Position numbers and translations under genes: made by a program
Notes under the pieces: model-generated
The model's input: only the letters and a program-made list of their open reading frames with translations
Database searches by the model: none
Told to the model about the DNA's origin: nothing
Shown: positions 1 to 11,320 of the stretch, piece after piece
How positions within the stretch are numbered: position 1 is the stretch's first letter
How the letters are laid out: every line of letters starts with the position of its first letter
Assembly (NCBI GenBank): GCA_009760855.2
Contig: WPIO01000062.1
Coordinates: forward strand, 1,770,001-1,834,000
From: Cristatella mucedo
Lineage: Eukaryota; Bryozoa; Phylactolaemata; Cristatellidae
DNA length: 64,000 bases
Reading direction: 5' to 3'

Positions 1-22
1 TTGACTATTTATCGCATTGGTG

Positions 23-194
23 AGCTGTGATGGCACACTAGGTCAGGTGGTTGGTTTCACGACCTTGGTCCCGAGGTCGTGGGTTCCAATCCTGAAGTGG
101 GCGATCCTTTATTGCCGCTGCTGCAAGCAGTGGCAATAGCCGTTAAGGCTCTTCTGTCGCTGCACAAAAAAGGCTGTTAAATCAGCTACTATTT
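23..194 (+). repeat. SINE-1 (tRNA-derived) copy
   Basis: tRNA-like head with gatggcacactaggtcaggt and a box-B-like gggttccaatcc, body ...gggcgatcctttattgcc..., then 3' motif aggctgttaaatcagcta. Other copies of the same family lie at 25021-25200, 47133-47304 and 56753-56930. Confidence 0.8.
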
Positions 195-1018
195 ACCGAT
201 TCTGCGGCAGGAAACAATGATTAACAAAAATGGCTGTATAGTTCATATCACCTCTACGGTGCTATAGGGGGACTATGCATAAGCGTACGTGCATGGGTGC
301 TACTATGTATGTTCCTTCACAGCAACGATTTTGATTTGTGGCCATCTTTTTGTGAACGGCTGCTTGTTTGAGGATTCAAAGATGGGCACCTACGTACAGG
401 ATCTATGTAGCTACTCAGGGTAGCCTGTTTGCTGGTGCGATTAAGTTTGCTTTCGGTATCGTGCGCATTATAGAAAGAAGCTACACAATTCAGTACAATT
501 AGCAGGAAACGTTCAGTCTGCTTTCCGTCCCACATGCTGGATTGAAAGACGCTGACACCTTCGGCATAATTTGACCCCTAGTACCTTAGGGCACAGAATG
601 CATCAGCCTACACTGTGGGCCATTGGATAGAGCAGACGACGAACCGTTTGCTTGTCCTTTGTAAGCTTATGCGTGCTGGCCTACACTGTACAGGTTATTA
701 CTAACCAATTGATGTGCTTCCTTCCAGCATACGTAAAGTGCCTAGAGAGAGATGTAGTTTTCTTAGGGCGCCGTATGACGGCAGGGTGTATGCTCGAGTG
801 CATGCATGCTGTCGAATTCAAGCTAATGGATCGAAGCACACGGCGGTGCTTCACAACTCATGACAGAGTTCACGGTCGTGAAAGTCAAATAAACGTGCGC
901 TGGGTGATAAAATGCCGGTTTGCTCTGCCACTATGGGGGAGGGTGGTGGTGGCCAGGTGGCCGTGCTGCTATTGATTTGCTTTAGATCGCCACGCTTTCC
1001 CACCGTGCACATTTGCAG
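195..1018. other. No gene recognised (left edge, presumably PGGHG intron)
   Basis: Open frames here have no recognisable domains. Probably intronic sequence upstream of the penultimate PGGHG exon. Confidence 0.5.
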
Positions 1019-1184
1019 GTCTGGTGCGAAGAGCCACAGGGTCGAGGAGCTGTCAACTTCATCACCGGGATGGGCGGCTTCCTGCAGGCAGTGCTCTTCG
1101 GCTACGGCGGTGTGCGGCTGCTGTGCGACAAGCTCACCGTGGACCCGCAGCTGCCACCAGCAGTCCACAAGATCTGCATCTCCG
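1019..1184 (+). CDS. PGGHG: PGGHG penultimate coding exon
   Basis: 166 nt, starting in phase 0 (GTC TGG TGC, giving VW...) and ending one base into a Gly codon. It carries the Gly-rich NFITGMGGFLQA motif typical of the family. Confidence 0.82.
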
Positions 1185-1220
1185 GTGCGTGAGCGGCCGA
1201 CTCGTCGAGCTGTCTTTGTG

Positions 1221-1270
<50 letters not shown>

Positions 1271-1498
1271 TGCTCTCTTTTTTCTCTTTGAACGGCTCTG
1301 GGTCAGCCTACGTGCTCGTTTTCATAGCTGCTGCTCTGCCCTCATGCTCCGACAGCAGTTCATCGGTGAGAGTCTCGCTGGTGAGAGTGCTGATTCCAGT
1401 CTTGCTCTCGCGTGCTAAATGTGCTACATGTGTAGGTGCCCGTGTGTGTATGTATGTGCCGGTGAGTGTGCGTGTTGTGTGTGTGTATGGTATGTGCC

Positions 1499-1581
<83 letters not shown>

Positions 1582-1988
1582 ATACAGACAATGCTTGGTG
1601 AGTTAGGCTGGCCGCCTCCGGTTTTCACGGTTTGACCTGAAAAGATCATGCCAATGGGGCTCGAATCGGTCAAGACACACTTAAGTGTGTGCACTTGTGT
1701 GTGGAAGCAAATAAATGTCAGTGCGCTTGAGAATTGAAAGCCTGTGAGGTGCATTGTGCTCGACTGGCGACTGCCGGATGCCAAAATATTTCCTTGGCAG
1801 GTCTCGACTACCGAGCCCACTCACTCGACATCGTGATCGAAGATGGAACGATGACCATCATCAAGACCACTGCTGGTCCACCCGAGCTGACTCTTTACCA
1901 GCCCTCGGTCGGTGGCCTCGATTACAAACTTCCTACCAAAGTGCCCGTCACGGTACCACGTGGACCTGGAGCAATTGTCGCCAGTTGA
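1019..1988 (+). CDS. PGGHG: Protein-glucosylgalactosylhydroxylysine glucosidase, C-terminal two exons (gene partial, 5' part off window)
   Basis: Two exons, 1019-1184 and 1801-1988, join in phase (split Gly codon, g|gt) to give the last 117 residues and a TGA stop. The first exon reads GRGAVNFITGMGGFLQAVLF, which I recognise as the conserved C-terminal stretch of PGGHG/ATHL1, a GH65-family enzyme that removes glucose from glucosyl-galactosyl-hydroxylysine of collagen. The second exon encodes the terminal beta-rich domain (LDYRAHSLDIVIEDG...). Splice sites are standard: acceptor atttgcag before 1019 and donor gtgcgt at 1185; acceptor ttccttggcag before 1801. The catalytic (alpha/alpha)6 domain is not present; it must lie left of the window, because no earlier exon is visible in 1-1018. 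The family call rests on remembered conservation, not on a search; the exon structure is read directly. Confidence 0.85.
1217..1280. repeat. CT-rich microsatellite in PGGHG intron
   Basis: Imperfect (CT)n run with short interruptions. Confidence 0.9.
1501..1580. repeat. (TG)40 microsatellite
   Basis: 80 bp of perfect TG repeat in the PGGHG intron, preceded by degenerate TG-rich sequence from 1438. Open frames across it are repeat artefacts. Confidence 0.97.
1801..1988 (+). CDS. PGGHG: PGGHG last coding exon
   Basis: 188 nt after a TTGGCAG acceptor. It ends ...GPGAIVAS and TGA at 1986-1988. No canonical AATAAA was found close downstream, so the 3' UTR end is unresolved. Confidence 0.8.
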
Positions 1989-3390
1989 AATCTCATCGTC
2001 TCGGGTGTTTCGTTGTTGCCAAAGTTTTTCGGTGGTCACGGTTGATCACGTGCAGCATTCAAAGTGCTGCTGCAAAATGCAGTGCCACGTGCCATGCCTT
2101 TAGGGAAGCACAGACTGCAGTTGCTGAAGCAAGCATGAGATAGAACGCTTAGTAGTTTGCTTTTGGTGAATGACTAGTGCACACGGTTGTCTTCGTACAT
2201 AGTAGCTCACAGCAGCTGCTGCTCGCGTAGGTACCGTGGTGATCATGCCATGCACGCACACATACGTTTGATTTGAGGTTGAGTCTGCTGCTGGCTGCAT
2301 TTTAGTCTGCTGTAGTCAAAGGCTTGTATTTTCTGGCTGTGTCCGGCAAGCAGTTGCATTGCATATACCAGCTGGTGCTTTTACTGTTAGTTACTGTGGG
2401 GGTAATTCAGCACCTCCGAGTGAAGAACGCACCATGTCATCCGAATCTCTCATGATATCCAACCCCTCCTATGTCAGAATCCAGTGCGAGTGATTTTGCC
2501 GATGCCACTGGCCCTCAGTCCGAGCTGAGTCAGAGAACTATAGCAAGGCTTTGCTGAGATCAATGAAATAGTAGCTTTGTCGGGCAGTTTGTCTAGTCGC
2601 AGTGCCTGGTGCAATGGCAATATGATAGAATGGCGTGGCCGTACTCGCCTGTGCCGACTTTGGTGCTTTTGGCCGTTCACACCTGTACCGACTTTGTTGC
2701 TTTGCTGCGGGCTACTGCTAGCACATCCAGCCTGAGTCGAGGCGGCCAATGGTTCGTGGACTCCAGTCGTCGGGCGACTCCTTATCAAACTGCCGTACAA
2801 ACGGTCTGCACTGCTTTGTCTTAGCCCATAAATGAGTCATTCGATCAGCTAATATTTAATGTACTTGTCATTCTTACATCATTTAAATTTAATAGATGTA
2901 CTGCTTTGTTGTTTTTAGCGGTCGTCTTGATTTAGCAGCATCGAGAGTTACAAGTGCAAAAGGTGAGCAGAAATCAAGTATAGCCTAAATCAGATTGCGA
3001 GCTACCACATCTTGAGGGCTTCTGATTTGCCTCACGAAAGGAGACCAACTAGCTCCTGCCGATCCTAAGAGGCGTTTCGGGCAACATTGTCACCAAGTAC
3101 CCACCTGACTTTTTTGTATCGGCTCAAGTGGCATGGGCGTAGCCAGAGGCATGTGTTAAAGCGAGGGGATACACCTTCGCCTCGGCAAAACAAGTTAATC
3201 AAAGAAGACTGCTGGCTCAGAAGAGACTGACCGTTCGGTTTAGGTCGGTTGTCGCCCATTGGTCCCAATAGGTATAATCTCGGCTCAGCGACCATTAGCT
3301 TTTGGACGCACTGGCACTCCGGGTGTAACCGAGATTCTGGCCCGGTCGCTTCCCTATTGGTGGTTTTGCATCCGGCGGTATTTTAGGCTC

Positions 3391-3393
<3 letters not shown>

Positions 3394-3450
<57 letters not shown>
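3394..3450. repeat. (CTG)19 trinucleotide repeat
   Basis: 57 bp of perfect CTG. Open frames run through it on both strands (poly-Leu on plus in a frame ending at 3684; poly-Ala on minus). No gene could be assigned. Confidence 0.95.
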
Positions 3451-4369
3451 AGCTCGTGGCGATGCCTTCCTGGGGGATTCCTTTGGATCGCTCGAGCAAG
3501 ACTCCCATCAAGGAAATCCAACTGCATGTCAGAAGCCTCTGCTTACTCCTGCCTGCCTTCGAAAAGCAGAGGTGGCGGTCCGTGTTCGCATGTGAAGGAG
3601 GAGCAGGAGGAGGAAATTCCATTCAGCTGCGACGCAGGCAGCTACGACGTCTACGACGCGTTCTCTTGGATGACCGTCGGTTAACGCTGAATGCCTGCCA
3701 GGACGATCGAATTTCAAAATTCAACTTAAAATCCGTCGGAGCATCGTACCTACTGTGACGATCCTCCAAAAGCATGGGACTCACAACTGACTACTATTAT
3801 GCTATCCTCCTGATTTGACGACATTAAAAAAAAAAGCTAAAAACCTACCTGTTCCTGACGGCCATTGCTCCGTCGAGTGAATTGCCCCTTGTGTGCTTGT
3901 ACGTTCTTAAAGTCTGTACATTGCGACTAACCAATTCTCTTTCACCAAATTCAAAATGCTGAGAGATTTGGTAGTCTTGGGGCACTACAAAAATGTTTCA
4001 GCATCATTTTAGCTTCTATTATGGCCACAACGATTCCGCACACATTTGAAAAGGATGATTAATATCGTCTGAAAATACTAATATCGTGCAACCTGTATAA
4101 TTCACAACTAGAACACATGCTTCTGCAACAAGTGCCGTAGCAAGAGGGTAAAGCACGCTTCCTTTATACGGCCTCATTAACAGGCGAATGCACATTGAGC
4201 TGGCCTCGTGGCTAGGCCACAGAATGTATTTCGGCGCTCTTCCAGAGGTCTTACCGCCAACTTGTCTTCCCGTCAATGGGGGGGGGGGGTACAGATTGAG
4301 AAAAATGGAAGGGAGAGATATTCAGAGAGAAAGAGAGGCCGGGAAGGAGGAGAGACAGATCTAACGCGC

Positions 4370-4425
4370 GCACGCACACACACACACACATATATATATT
4401 TATTTATTTGTTTATTTATTTATAG
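4370..4425. repeat. CA / TA / TTTA simple repeat
   Basis: cacacacaca, tatatata, then ttatttatttgtttatttat in series. Confidence 0.85.
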
Positions 4426-4652
4426 GGAAGTAAGAGGGACGGAGGCAGGGAGAAGCACACCTGCAGAGCAGAAATGCAGACAAATAAATCGGTAAATAGA
4501 GAGAAAGCCAGGCAGAGAGGTCTGGCCACGCGCTCGACGGGCCGACTAGCCCTCCCCCCCCCCGTGACGCAGTTTCTGCTTGTGTGCATAGCCATTAGTT
4601 CCTTCAAGACTGAATTCTTTATGTAGCCTTTTGAACGGGTGACTGTCATTCG

Positions 4653-4702
4653 AAGCGTTCGGCGCGACAAAGTGGTCGCGCCGAACGCTTACTGACGTCA
4701 GT
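4653..4702. promoter_or_regulatory. Perfect 16-bp inverted repeat followed by a CRE palindrome
   Basis: Arms 4653-4668 and 4675-4690 are perfect reverse complements (aagcgttcggcgcgac) around a 6-nt loop, aaagtg. Immediately after, 4691-4702 reads actgacgtcagt, a 12-bp palindrome containing a full cAMP response element TGACGTCA (4693-4700). It lies about 950 bp upstream of the ATG at 5650. The symmetry is seen directly; a regulatory role is inferred. Confidence 0.5.
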
Positions 4703-5039
4703 GATCGGTTTTAACCCGCACGCGAACGACGCTGCAGCAGATAAGTGAGCCGCAACGTGTGGCCTCTACAACTGTCCGTCGCCAAAGTGCCAGACTGCTA
4801 GCGTATGATCCCCCCCTATGCGAGCCGAGTGCAGGCAACTTTTTTGCATGTGAAAAGAGTTACTAGTTTCTGTTGTTCGCGCTGCTTAGTCGCATTACAA
4901 TAAATAGCAGCGAGTGGAAAAGTGGAAACACTGGAGCCCGCGGCGACAATAGAGGACCTTACGCAGATTGAATTGCTCTTCACGATTGCATGGGTTCAGA
5001 AAAAACAATGCAGCCAACAAGGTCAAACGCCGGCTGCCG

Positions 5040-5660
5040 CCTAGCCTGGCCAGCTGGGCGCTGGATTGACGCGCGCGCGCGCGAGTTCGCGAAGAGAGTC
5101 TCGTCTGGCCAGCTCTTTGATCTGACGCGAGACCGGACCTAGAGACCGCGAGTCTCGCTCGGACCGGGTACCGCTCGGAGGGGAATTCAAGGCCGTGCAC
5201 CTCCGGCCGGCCGGCCGCACTACGCATCCGCCCGGTAGGTGCAATCGGCGCCGCGCATTCTGCTGCGCCGTCGCCGCGTCGAAAATACGCGCTCGCTTTT
5301 CGTCGACCGCTCAGCTGCGCTTGCGGCCTATCGCATTGGGCCGCACGGACCGCCGCGCGGCGGCGGCCGCGCGCGCACGTGCCTCGCGCGGCCGCCGCAC
5401 GCTCTCCACTCTCGCCGCCGCCGCATCGCCGCCTGCCGGTAACTCGCGACGGCGGCGACCGAGCGCCGCCCAGCCTGCAGCGCCGAGAGCTCGCGCGTCG
5501 CTGCAGCGCCGACGCGCAGACGACGCGCAGAGCAGACGACGCGAGGGCGGGAGCGAGCGGCGCCAGCCGGGCGCAGAAGACCGCCGTACCAGAGAGCTGC
5601 TCCGTCGGGCTAGAGAGCTCTCGCCGGTTCGCCGCCCGCGCCTGCTACCATGACGGAGAG
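5040..5660. promoter_or_regulatory. CpG island / probable promoter region
   Basis: Very GC-rich block dense in CG dinucleotides (runs of gcgcgcgc, gccgccgc), contrasting with AT-rich flanks. It ends at the ATG of the exon at 5650. Long open frames on both strands here reflect GC content, not coding. Probably the promoter and 5' UTR of the downstream gene; no TATA box is evident. Confidence 0.6.
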
Positions 5661-5784
5661 CTACGCAGCCGCTCTGAGGGACAAGAGGGAGCTGGAGCGG
5701 AAGCTGCACAACTTCAGCCGAGACGGGCGACGGAACGCGAGCAGGATCAAGCAGGAGAAGTTCACGCTCATCCACGGTCTCCAC
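5650..5784 (+). CDS. Probable first coding exon of an unrecognised gene
   Basis: ATG at 5650 in a good context (accATGa) opens a 45-codon frame, MTESYAAALRDKRELERK..., which runs into a plausible donor gtcagt right after the codon for His45 (phase 0). The peptide is strongly charged and probably helical (KRELERKLHNFSRDGRR then RIKQEKFTLIHGL). It lies at the 3' edge of a GC-rich CpG-dense block (about 5040-5660), as first exons often do. Without splicing the frame ends at TGA 5818. I do not recognise the family. The next exon may be the large open block at 10285-11320, but I could not identify intermediate exons, so the link is inference. Confidence 0.5.
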
Positions 5785-6100
5785 GTCAGTATGCGCGCGA
5801 AATCCACACCGAAACTTTGAGCTCAATCAGCGTCCGACACTTCCCGCGCACAAGTCTCTAGTTGTATACTCAGCTAGGTTTTACGGCCGAAGGCATTGTC
5901 GTTTGGCTCATGTAAATACTTCGAGCCGCCACGCCAAGCCACCTGAATGGTTACATAATTTACGCTTAAGAATTATAATAGGAATTAAGAAAAAAAAAAT
6001 TTTAATACCAATTTTAATTTTTTTTTAAAGAAGATGGCCAGCAGAGATGAATAATAGTTGTCTTATCTTTACAGCTGTGGTACGTACTCACTCTTCCCCT

Positions 6101-6223
<123 letters not shown>

Positions 6224-6242
6224 TTATTAATTTAATCGGTAT

Positions 6243-6365
6243 AACGCCCTAAGAGAATTTAATTTTTATCCAGCCGCCTGCTTTGCATACGTATGCCGTC
6301 GGGCTCGAGCCCACTGCCGTGGTCATTAAAGGTGAGCACCTTAGCCCTGGGCCCAACCAGGGCGG
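6243..6365 (-). repeat. SINE-2 copy, minus strand
   Basis: Tail aacgccctaagagaattt, box B complement ggctcgagccc, head ggtgagcaccttagccct; follows directly on a CT/TA microsatellite. Confidence 0.6.
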
Positions 6366-8381
6366 CACTTTATAGATTGTAAGAACTTACAAAGTGAACT
6401 TGTTGGCTGACATCGATCGTTGCCTTCGCGGTATCGGAAAACCGCATCGAGCAGCGGCAATTTTGCAAGCTTTCTATATACGCACCACGCTGCTGCACGA
6501 CGTACCAAGATACTAGAATTGAGAACTTACGGGTTATGGACTCACCAGTTTTAGGAAGCAGCTTGCAAGCGCTACCTACCCTCTGCTTACAGAAATTCAG
6601 CTTGCATTGCTAACATGACGGCTGCAGTAGGACCGGCGACATTATCTAGTGACAAAGCCTTCGCTTTAGCTTTATTGCACCGTCGAGTAATTTCATCTGA
6701 TTTCAGCAGTCTGATATCCTTAGACGAGGGGCTAGGAGGCTCTTTTAGCCCCGCGAAAGCGGCCGGAAGCCGCTCGAGGCCCGTAGTGACCCTTAGTTAC
6801 CGGAAGCTCGCTACCAATTCGTCGAGGTTTCCAAAAGCTGCCACTGGGCTTAGAGAGCTGCCCCGGAGGTCTGTCTGGCGCTGAGCCCAGCTCGGGAAAT
6901 AAGAATGGGTACCGATTTCTGTGCGGGCCAGTTTAAGAATGTCTGCGGGACTGCGATGTTTCTCCAGGAGGGGCTACCGTCTTTTGTCGGACGACGATGG
7001 CGAAAAGGCTGCTGGGTCGGCGCGCCGTTGGCGTGCATTTGAAGCGTCGGCTCCCAGAGATGGCCATCATCTTTCTTAGGAGACGATCGTATTTTAAGGG
7101 CAGGGTCGATAAACAGTTTCTTAAGACAGTCTATAGAGGCTCGTCGGTTGGCGCGTCTCAGGTTCGCGTACTCGGACTCTCGCGGTCGATTTTACAGCGG
7201 TCCGAGGAGGTTCGCAGGAGCCTTCGGCCTAGTCGGCATGCCCGTCAGCGACCGGTTTACCGAGGGCGTTGATCGCTACTTTTTATAGGAGGAGATTGGA
7301 CTTTTAGAAGAGCTAAAAAGGTAATTCCTTTTCAGCCGGTCTCGCGAGGCTTACCGCCCGGCAGCGAGCCGTCGGCTCACTGCAGCGTTAGGCTCTCCGT
7401 CCAGCGGGGTGTCCGTTCTATTTATCGACCGGTCTCAATTTGTCTACGTGGGTGCCTTCGGTGCGCAACTCGGGGCAATTCAGAACTTGGTCGTAATTTT
7501 TGAAAAGAAGGCTAAAGAGTCTGTCCGGGCTGCGCGCCACTTCAAGTCGCTTGCCCAGAAGGGAATGCCACCTGCTAAGCTAGGGTCAAGTCAGGCCTGC
7601 CGGCTTTTTGTATTCAATAGGCGTGCGTCTTTGGGCCAACGAAACGAGAGCGATCGATATTTTTGTAAGGGGGGTCTAGAGTACCTTCCGGGTGGCGTGC
7701 ATTTAGCGAGCGCAGCTTAGAGCTCTCAAAAAAAAGAGACGCGCGCATTCTTTTTCACATAGGCTCAAGAGCACATTCACGATATTTTTTCCAACGTCGG
7801 CGAAAATTTCTTTTTAGATTGACCGCTATATTTTCGTGGGTTTAGTGCTAACGAACCATAGTGTCGCACTGGGCACCCAAGGAGTGCGACTTTAAGGTCT
7901 GCCTCCAAAGCTGGCAACTAGTCTACGAGCGAATCTGATTCCACAGCCCCCCTTCCGATTGGCATGTCATGTGCGCACCACCACAGGCCGGAGACTGCAT
8001 AAAGTGAACCGAGTTCTTGGAGAATCGATATTAAATGCTAGCCTGCGACGGAACCTCTTCCCGTGAATATGCTTATGCCACACATTAATGCATATAAAAT
8101 TTGGCATTGTGAAACAATTTTTCATAGCTTTAGATAAGGAGTCGGCAGCCTTCGAGTACCTTCGAAAACTCTTCTGTTAGTTCTCTGGGTCAAAGGTCAT
8201 AGATAGTGTCTTTGTAGAACCATAGAGAGAAAATATAATTGAATGCAACGAATTCTCCAGGAAGAGGTAGGAGAAGGCGGCTTGGAACAGCTTCGTCTCT
8301 ACGTTTCGGGGCTTCTGGGGCAATCAAAAGGCGTAAAAATGTGTAATAATAATACGTTTGATATAGCGCTCTCCGATGACT

Positions 8382-8907
8382 CAATAATAATAATAATATT
8401 AATGCACTTAATAAAGCGCCCTCAGAGAACTCAATCTCTTTCTAGGTGCTTTACATTTGCTGCAAAAAGGAAACGCAATTGAATGGTGAGTAATATCATG
8501 CTTGATAAACAAACAACATGAATAACATGGTTATGGGTGACATGCACAGGGTCAGCATGCAAATGTAGTTAGTGGTAGCATGCACAGTGTCTGCACGCAT
8601 AAGCACAGGAAAGACGAATCACAGGGACCCACTAAATGCTGTCCTAAATAGGTGTTTTTAAGTTCTTTTTAACTGTGATCAAGTCAGGGGATGTTCTGAC
8701 GCAAGTCGGGAGGGAGTTCCAGGCTTTGGGAGCATACGAACTAAATGCACGGTCTCCGAAGGATTTGAGGTTTGTACGAGGTGTTGGCAGACTGTTGGAT
8801 TCCGAAAAGCAGGTGGTACGATGCTTGGCCTGGTGGGGGGGGGGAATAGATCTGAGAGATAGGCTGGAGCCAAAGAATGAAGTGACCTAAAAGCGAGCGA
8901 CAGTGAG
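8382..8907 (-). mobile_element. LINE-A, 5'-truncated copy (minus), nested in an older LINE-A tail
   Basis: Minus-strand 3' tail (gcgccctcagagaactcaat), the family 3' UTR, and C-terminal coding remnants. Flanked left (8350-8384) and right (8908-8960) by the two halves of another LINE-A tail, split at the sequence tgactc. Confidence 0.7.
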
Positions 8908-10284
8908 TGACTCGATCTCTTTCTAGGCACTTTACATTGGCTGCAAAGGAAGCACGATCGAATTGTGCAGAGCTAGATGAGACATGGTGACGAACTAAGG
9001 CACCACGGGCTACATGATGTCATTCAAAGTTTGTATCCTTGATGATGCTCATCTTGGTAAATTTAGTGAGAACAGAAGGCTTCCTCCGAGGAGCAAGGCG
9101 AGTGCTTCCGCCAGGATGTAATGCACTTCTTACGCCGCTACCAAGGACAGTATAATAAGAAGGCGATGAAAGACCATATTTAAAGACTGACTGCTGAAAG
9201 TGAAATAGTGCAATCATTGATCTGAAAAATGCTCACTTCCAAATCTTGCGTTGTCATTTACAAATAACTTCATTATAAATTCATGTTAACTTTTATTCTT
9301 TTGTGATTTTTATAATTAGCTGCAAACCAAAAGGCACAAATTCATCTGTTTTTCATTGGAAATTGGTAAATTCAAACTTGTTAATTGCCTTGTCACCGAT
9401 GCAATTTTGTGGGAATGTTTAATGGAGAAGTTTACCATGTTTTTTTAGCTGAATTTAGGAAGTAGATATTAGACGATTCCTTAGCCAAGGACCCGAGAAA
9501 TTAAATTTTGTTTATATATGCAATTATTTCTATGTCAAGAGATCGAATCGGGACGGGAGCTTGCACAGGGTTACTCCCTGCGGACCTCCGCAGGTCCCCA
9601 CTAAACCTTTAAGGCGGCTCTAGATAAACTAGCTTAACCGCACGCCGAAGGTGTGCCGCCCGGAAAGACACTCTCTATAAAAAAAACTGTCATTCTTAAT
9701 TTCAGTAATATCACTCTCTCTAGAAAATTCGATAGTTTTCTCAAGAATATAACTCGGCGCGCGCACCGTAGGTGCGAAGTTCAGACCTATTAAGCCCATC
9801 TAAAAAGGTTGTATCACTCCTCGGGCAAAACGACTTGAAGTAGATTGACGATACACTGACCTTGAGAGCGGTCTCCACAGGAAATTGCAGGGCGTTTGAG
9901 TCACTTAACCAACTTTTCCTGTTCTATGGCTGATAAAGTTGATAGGAGGTGCGCTTGATTCTGAGTGTGTCCCTTTACTTGAATTTAATTTAGTGGTTAG
10001 ATGCTAGAGGTACCAGAGACACCGGTCTTACTTTAATAATGCTTTGAAGAAAATGTAATTATCACAGAATGACAGTATTAAAGGCATATCCAATAAATCT
10101 CTGAAAGCTATCAGTTTTCACAGGGAAGCGGTGGTTGTGGAAACTTTACCGAGGGTTTCAGCAGCAGCTTATTGAAAAGGAATTGCTCACGTGGCTGCAT
10201 TTCGTGGCAAAGATATGCTGCAGCTACAGTAATCACCAGAGAGGCCATTAGAACTGCTGACTAAGCATTGTACTCTTTCCTAGA

Positions 10285-11320
10285 AGCTTTGGGTAGTCAC
10301 TTACGAAGGGCAACAGAGTTTTCAGGGGTGCTACAGCGGCCATCCCAGCGGCACTTCTCCGCTGCAGGGCCGCCTTACACGCGGGAGGAGGCTTTTGCCG
10401 CTCGCCTGCCCCGCCCCCCCCCCCCCGCTGCCCCCGAGTATGGTCCTGCCCGCAGTCGAGGATCATTTGTCACGACAGACGAGCTCTACTTGCGCTTTGG
10501 CGCGTACTTCTTGCAGCAGCAGCATCCGAATACCGTTCGACGATTTCAGGATGTCCGTTCCAAGACAAAGAACCTGCACGAAACGATCGACTTCATACGG
10601 AAGGCGTTGCGCGACCAGAAGAGCTGTACGGAGGAAGAATTGAGCAGGCTAGCAGCCAGACGTCGTGCCATGACGCAGCGGGAGGCCGAGAGAGAGCGGC
10701 AGCTGCTCGTCAAGCTCGAACTGGCCGACCTGAAGGCGGCTCACATCGGCGGCGTGGCCGCTGGCGACGACGACAGCGACGCCGCCGCTGACGACCGCGC
10801 TCTTCACGCTGTGCAGATGGCCGCGGCCGGACTGGAAGTGAAAGCAGGTCCGAGCGAAAAGGCGGTGCCGCCGCAGCCGCCGAAGGCCAAGGCCAAGCCG
10901 ACTGGGAAGTCGCCGCCGCGAAACGCGTCCGCCACGGACGACTACGGCAGCGACGGCGGCGGCGACGGCGGCGGCGGTGACGTCGGCAGCGTGGAGCAGC
11001 AGCAGCAGCAGCGAAAGAAGCAGCGCGACGACGACAGGAAACTGCTGCCGGACAACCTGCCCGACCTGATTCGGTTCTACGTCATGTACCCGCCCGAGCA
11101 CAAGGTGGCGCTGAAGAAGCCCAAGAAGACGGACTTCACTCGAGCTCGTCTGGCTCGATTCAAGGAGGACCAGGCCAACGCTCTGAGCAACGGCACCAAG
11201 ACGAGGCTTCGGCGAGTCGACTTTCACTGCAAGGCCATCGAGAGCGTGTACTTGGACGACGAGCCGGTGGAGCACTGGAGCCGCAAGCTGGCCAGAGCGT
11301 CGAGGGCCGCTGCACTCTAG
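10285..11320 (+). CDS. Large terminal exon of an unrecognised coiled-coil, charged protein
   Basis: About 345 codons are open from the acceptor-like ctctttcctag at 10274-10284 to TAG at 11318. Another possible acceptor is gctacag|cgg near 10338 (phase 0, matching the donor of the 5650 exon). The predicted protein has a Pro-rich start, then a segment with conserved-looking hydrophobics (FVTTDELYLRFGAYFLQQQ), a long Glu/Arg/Lys/Leu helix likely to form a coiled coil (SRLAARRRAMTQREAERERQ), a low-complexity Asp/Gly/Gln/Lys linker, and a basic C-terminal block (NLPDLIRFYVMYPPEHKVAL and onward to DEPVEHWSRKLARASR). GC bias, absence of stops and clean segment structure argue for real coding sequence. 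There is no internal Met near the acceptor, so an upstream exon is required. I do not know the family. A candidate AATAAA lies at 12078. Confidence 0.65.

Larger units (their letters stand above)
1989..4650. other. Intergenic stretch downstream of PGGHG
   Basis: Nothing recognised except the CTG19 repeat and simple repeats. 3451-3758 stays open in two overlapping plus frames (stops at 3682-3684 and 3756-3758) with protein-like composition, but without a family match. Confidence 0.4.

Noticed and set aside
1419-1635. Open frames rich in alternating Val-Cys or Thr-His
   Set aside because: They are translations of the TG microsatellite; same for the frames at 6014-6252, 45831-46106, 44306-44639 and 58625-58861.
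5195-5861. Long Arg/Ala-rich open frames on both strands in the CpG island
   Set aside because: High GC removes stop codons in all frames; only the short frame starting at 5650 fits an exon with a donor site.
9541-9900. Possible mitochondrial or ribosomal RNA insertion
   Set aside because: A few stem-like and rRNA-like strings were noticed, but no conserved rRNA core motif could be confirmed by eye.
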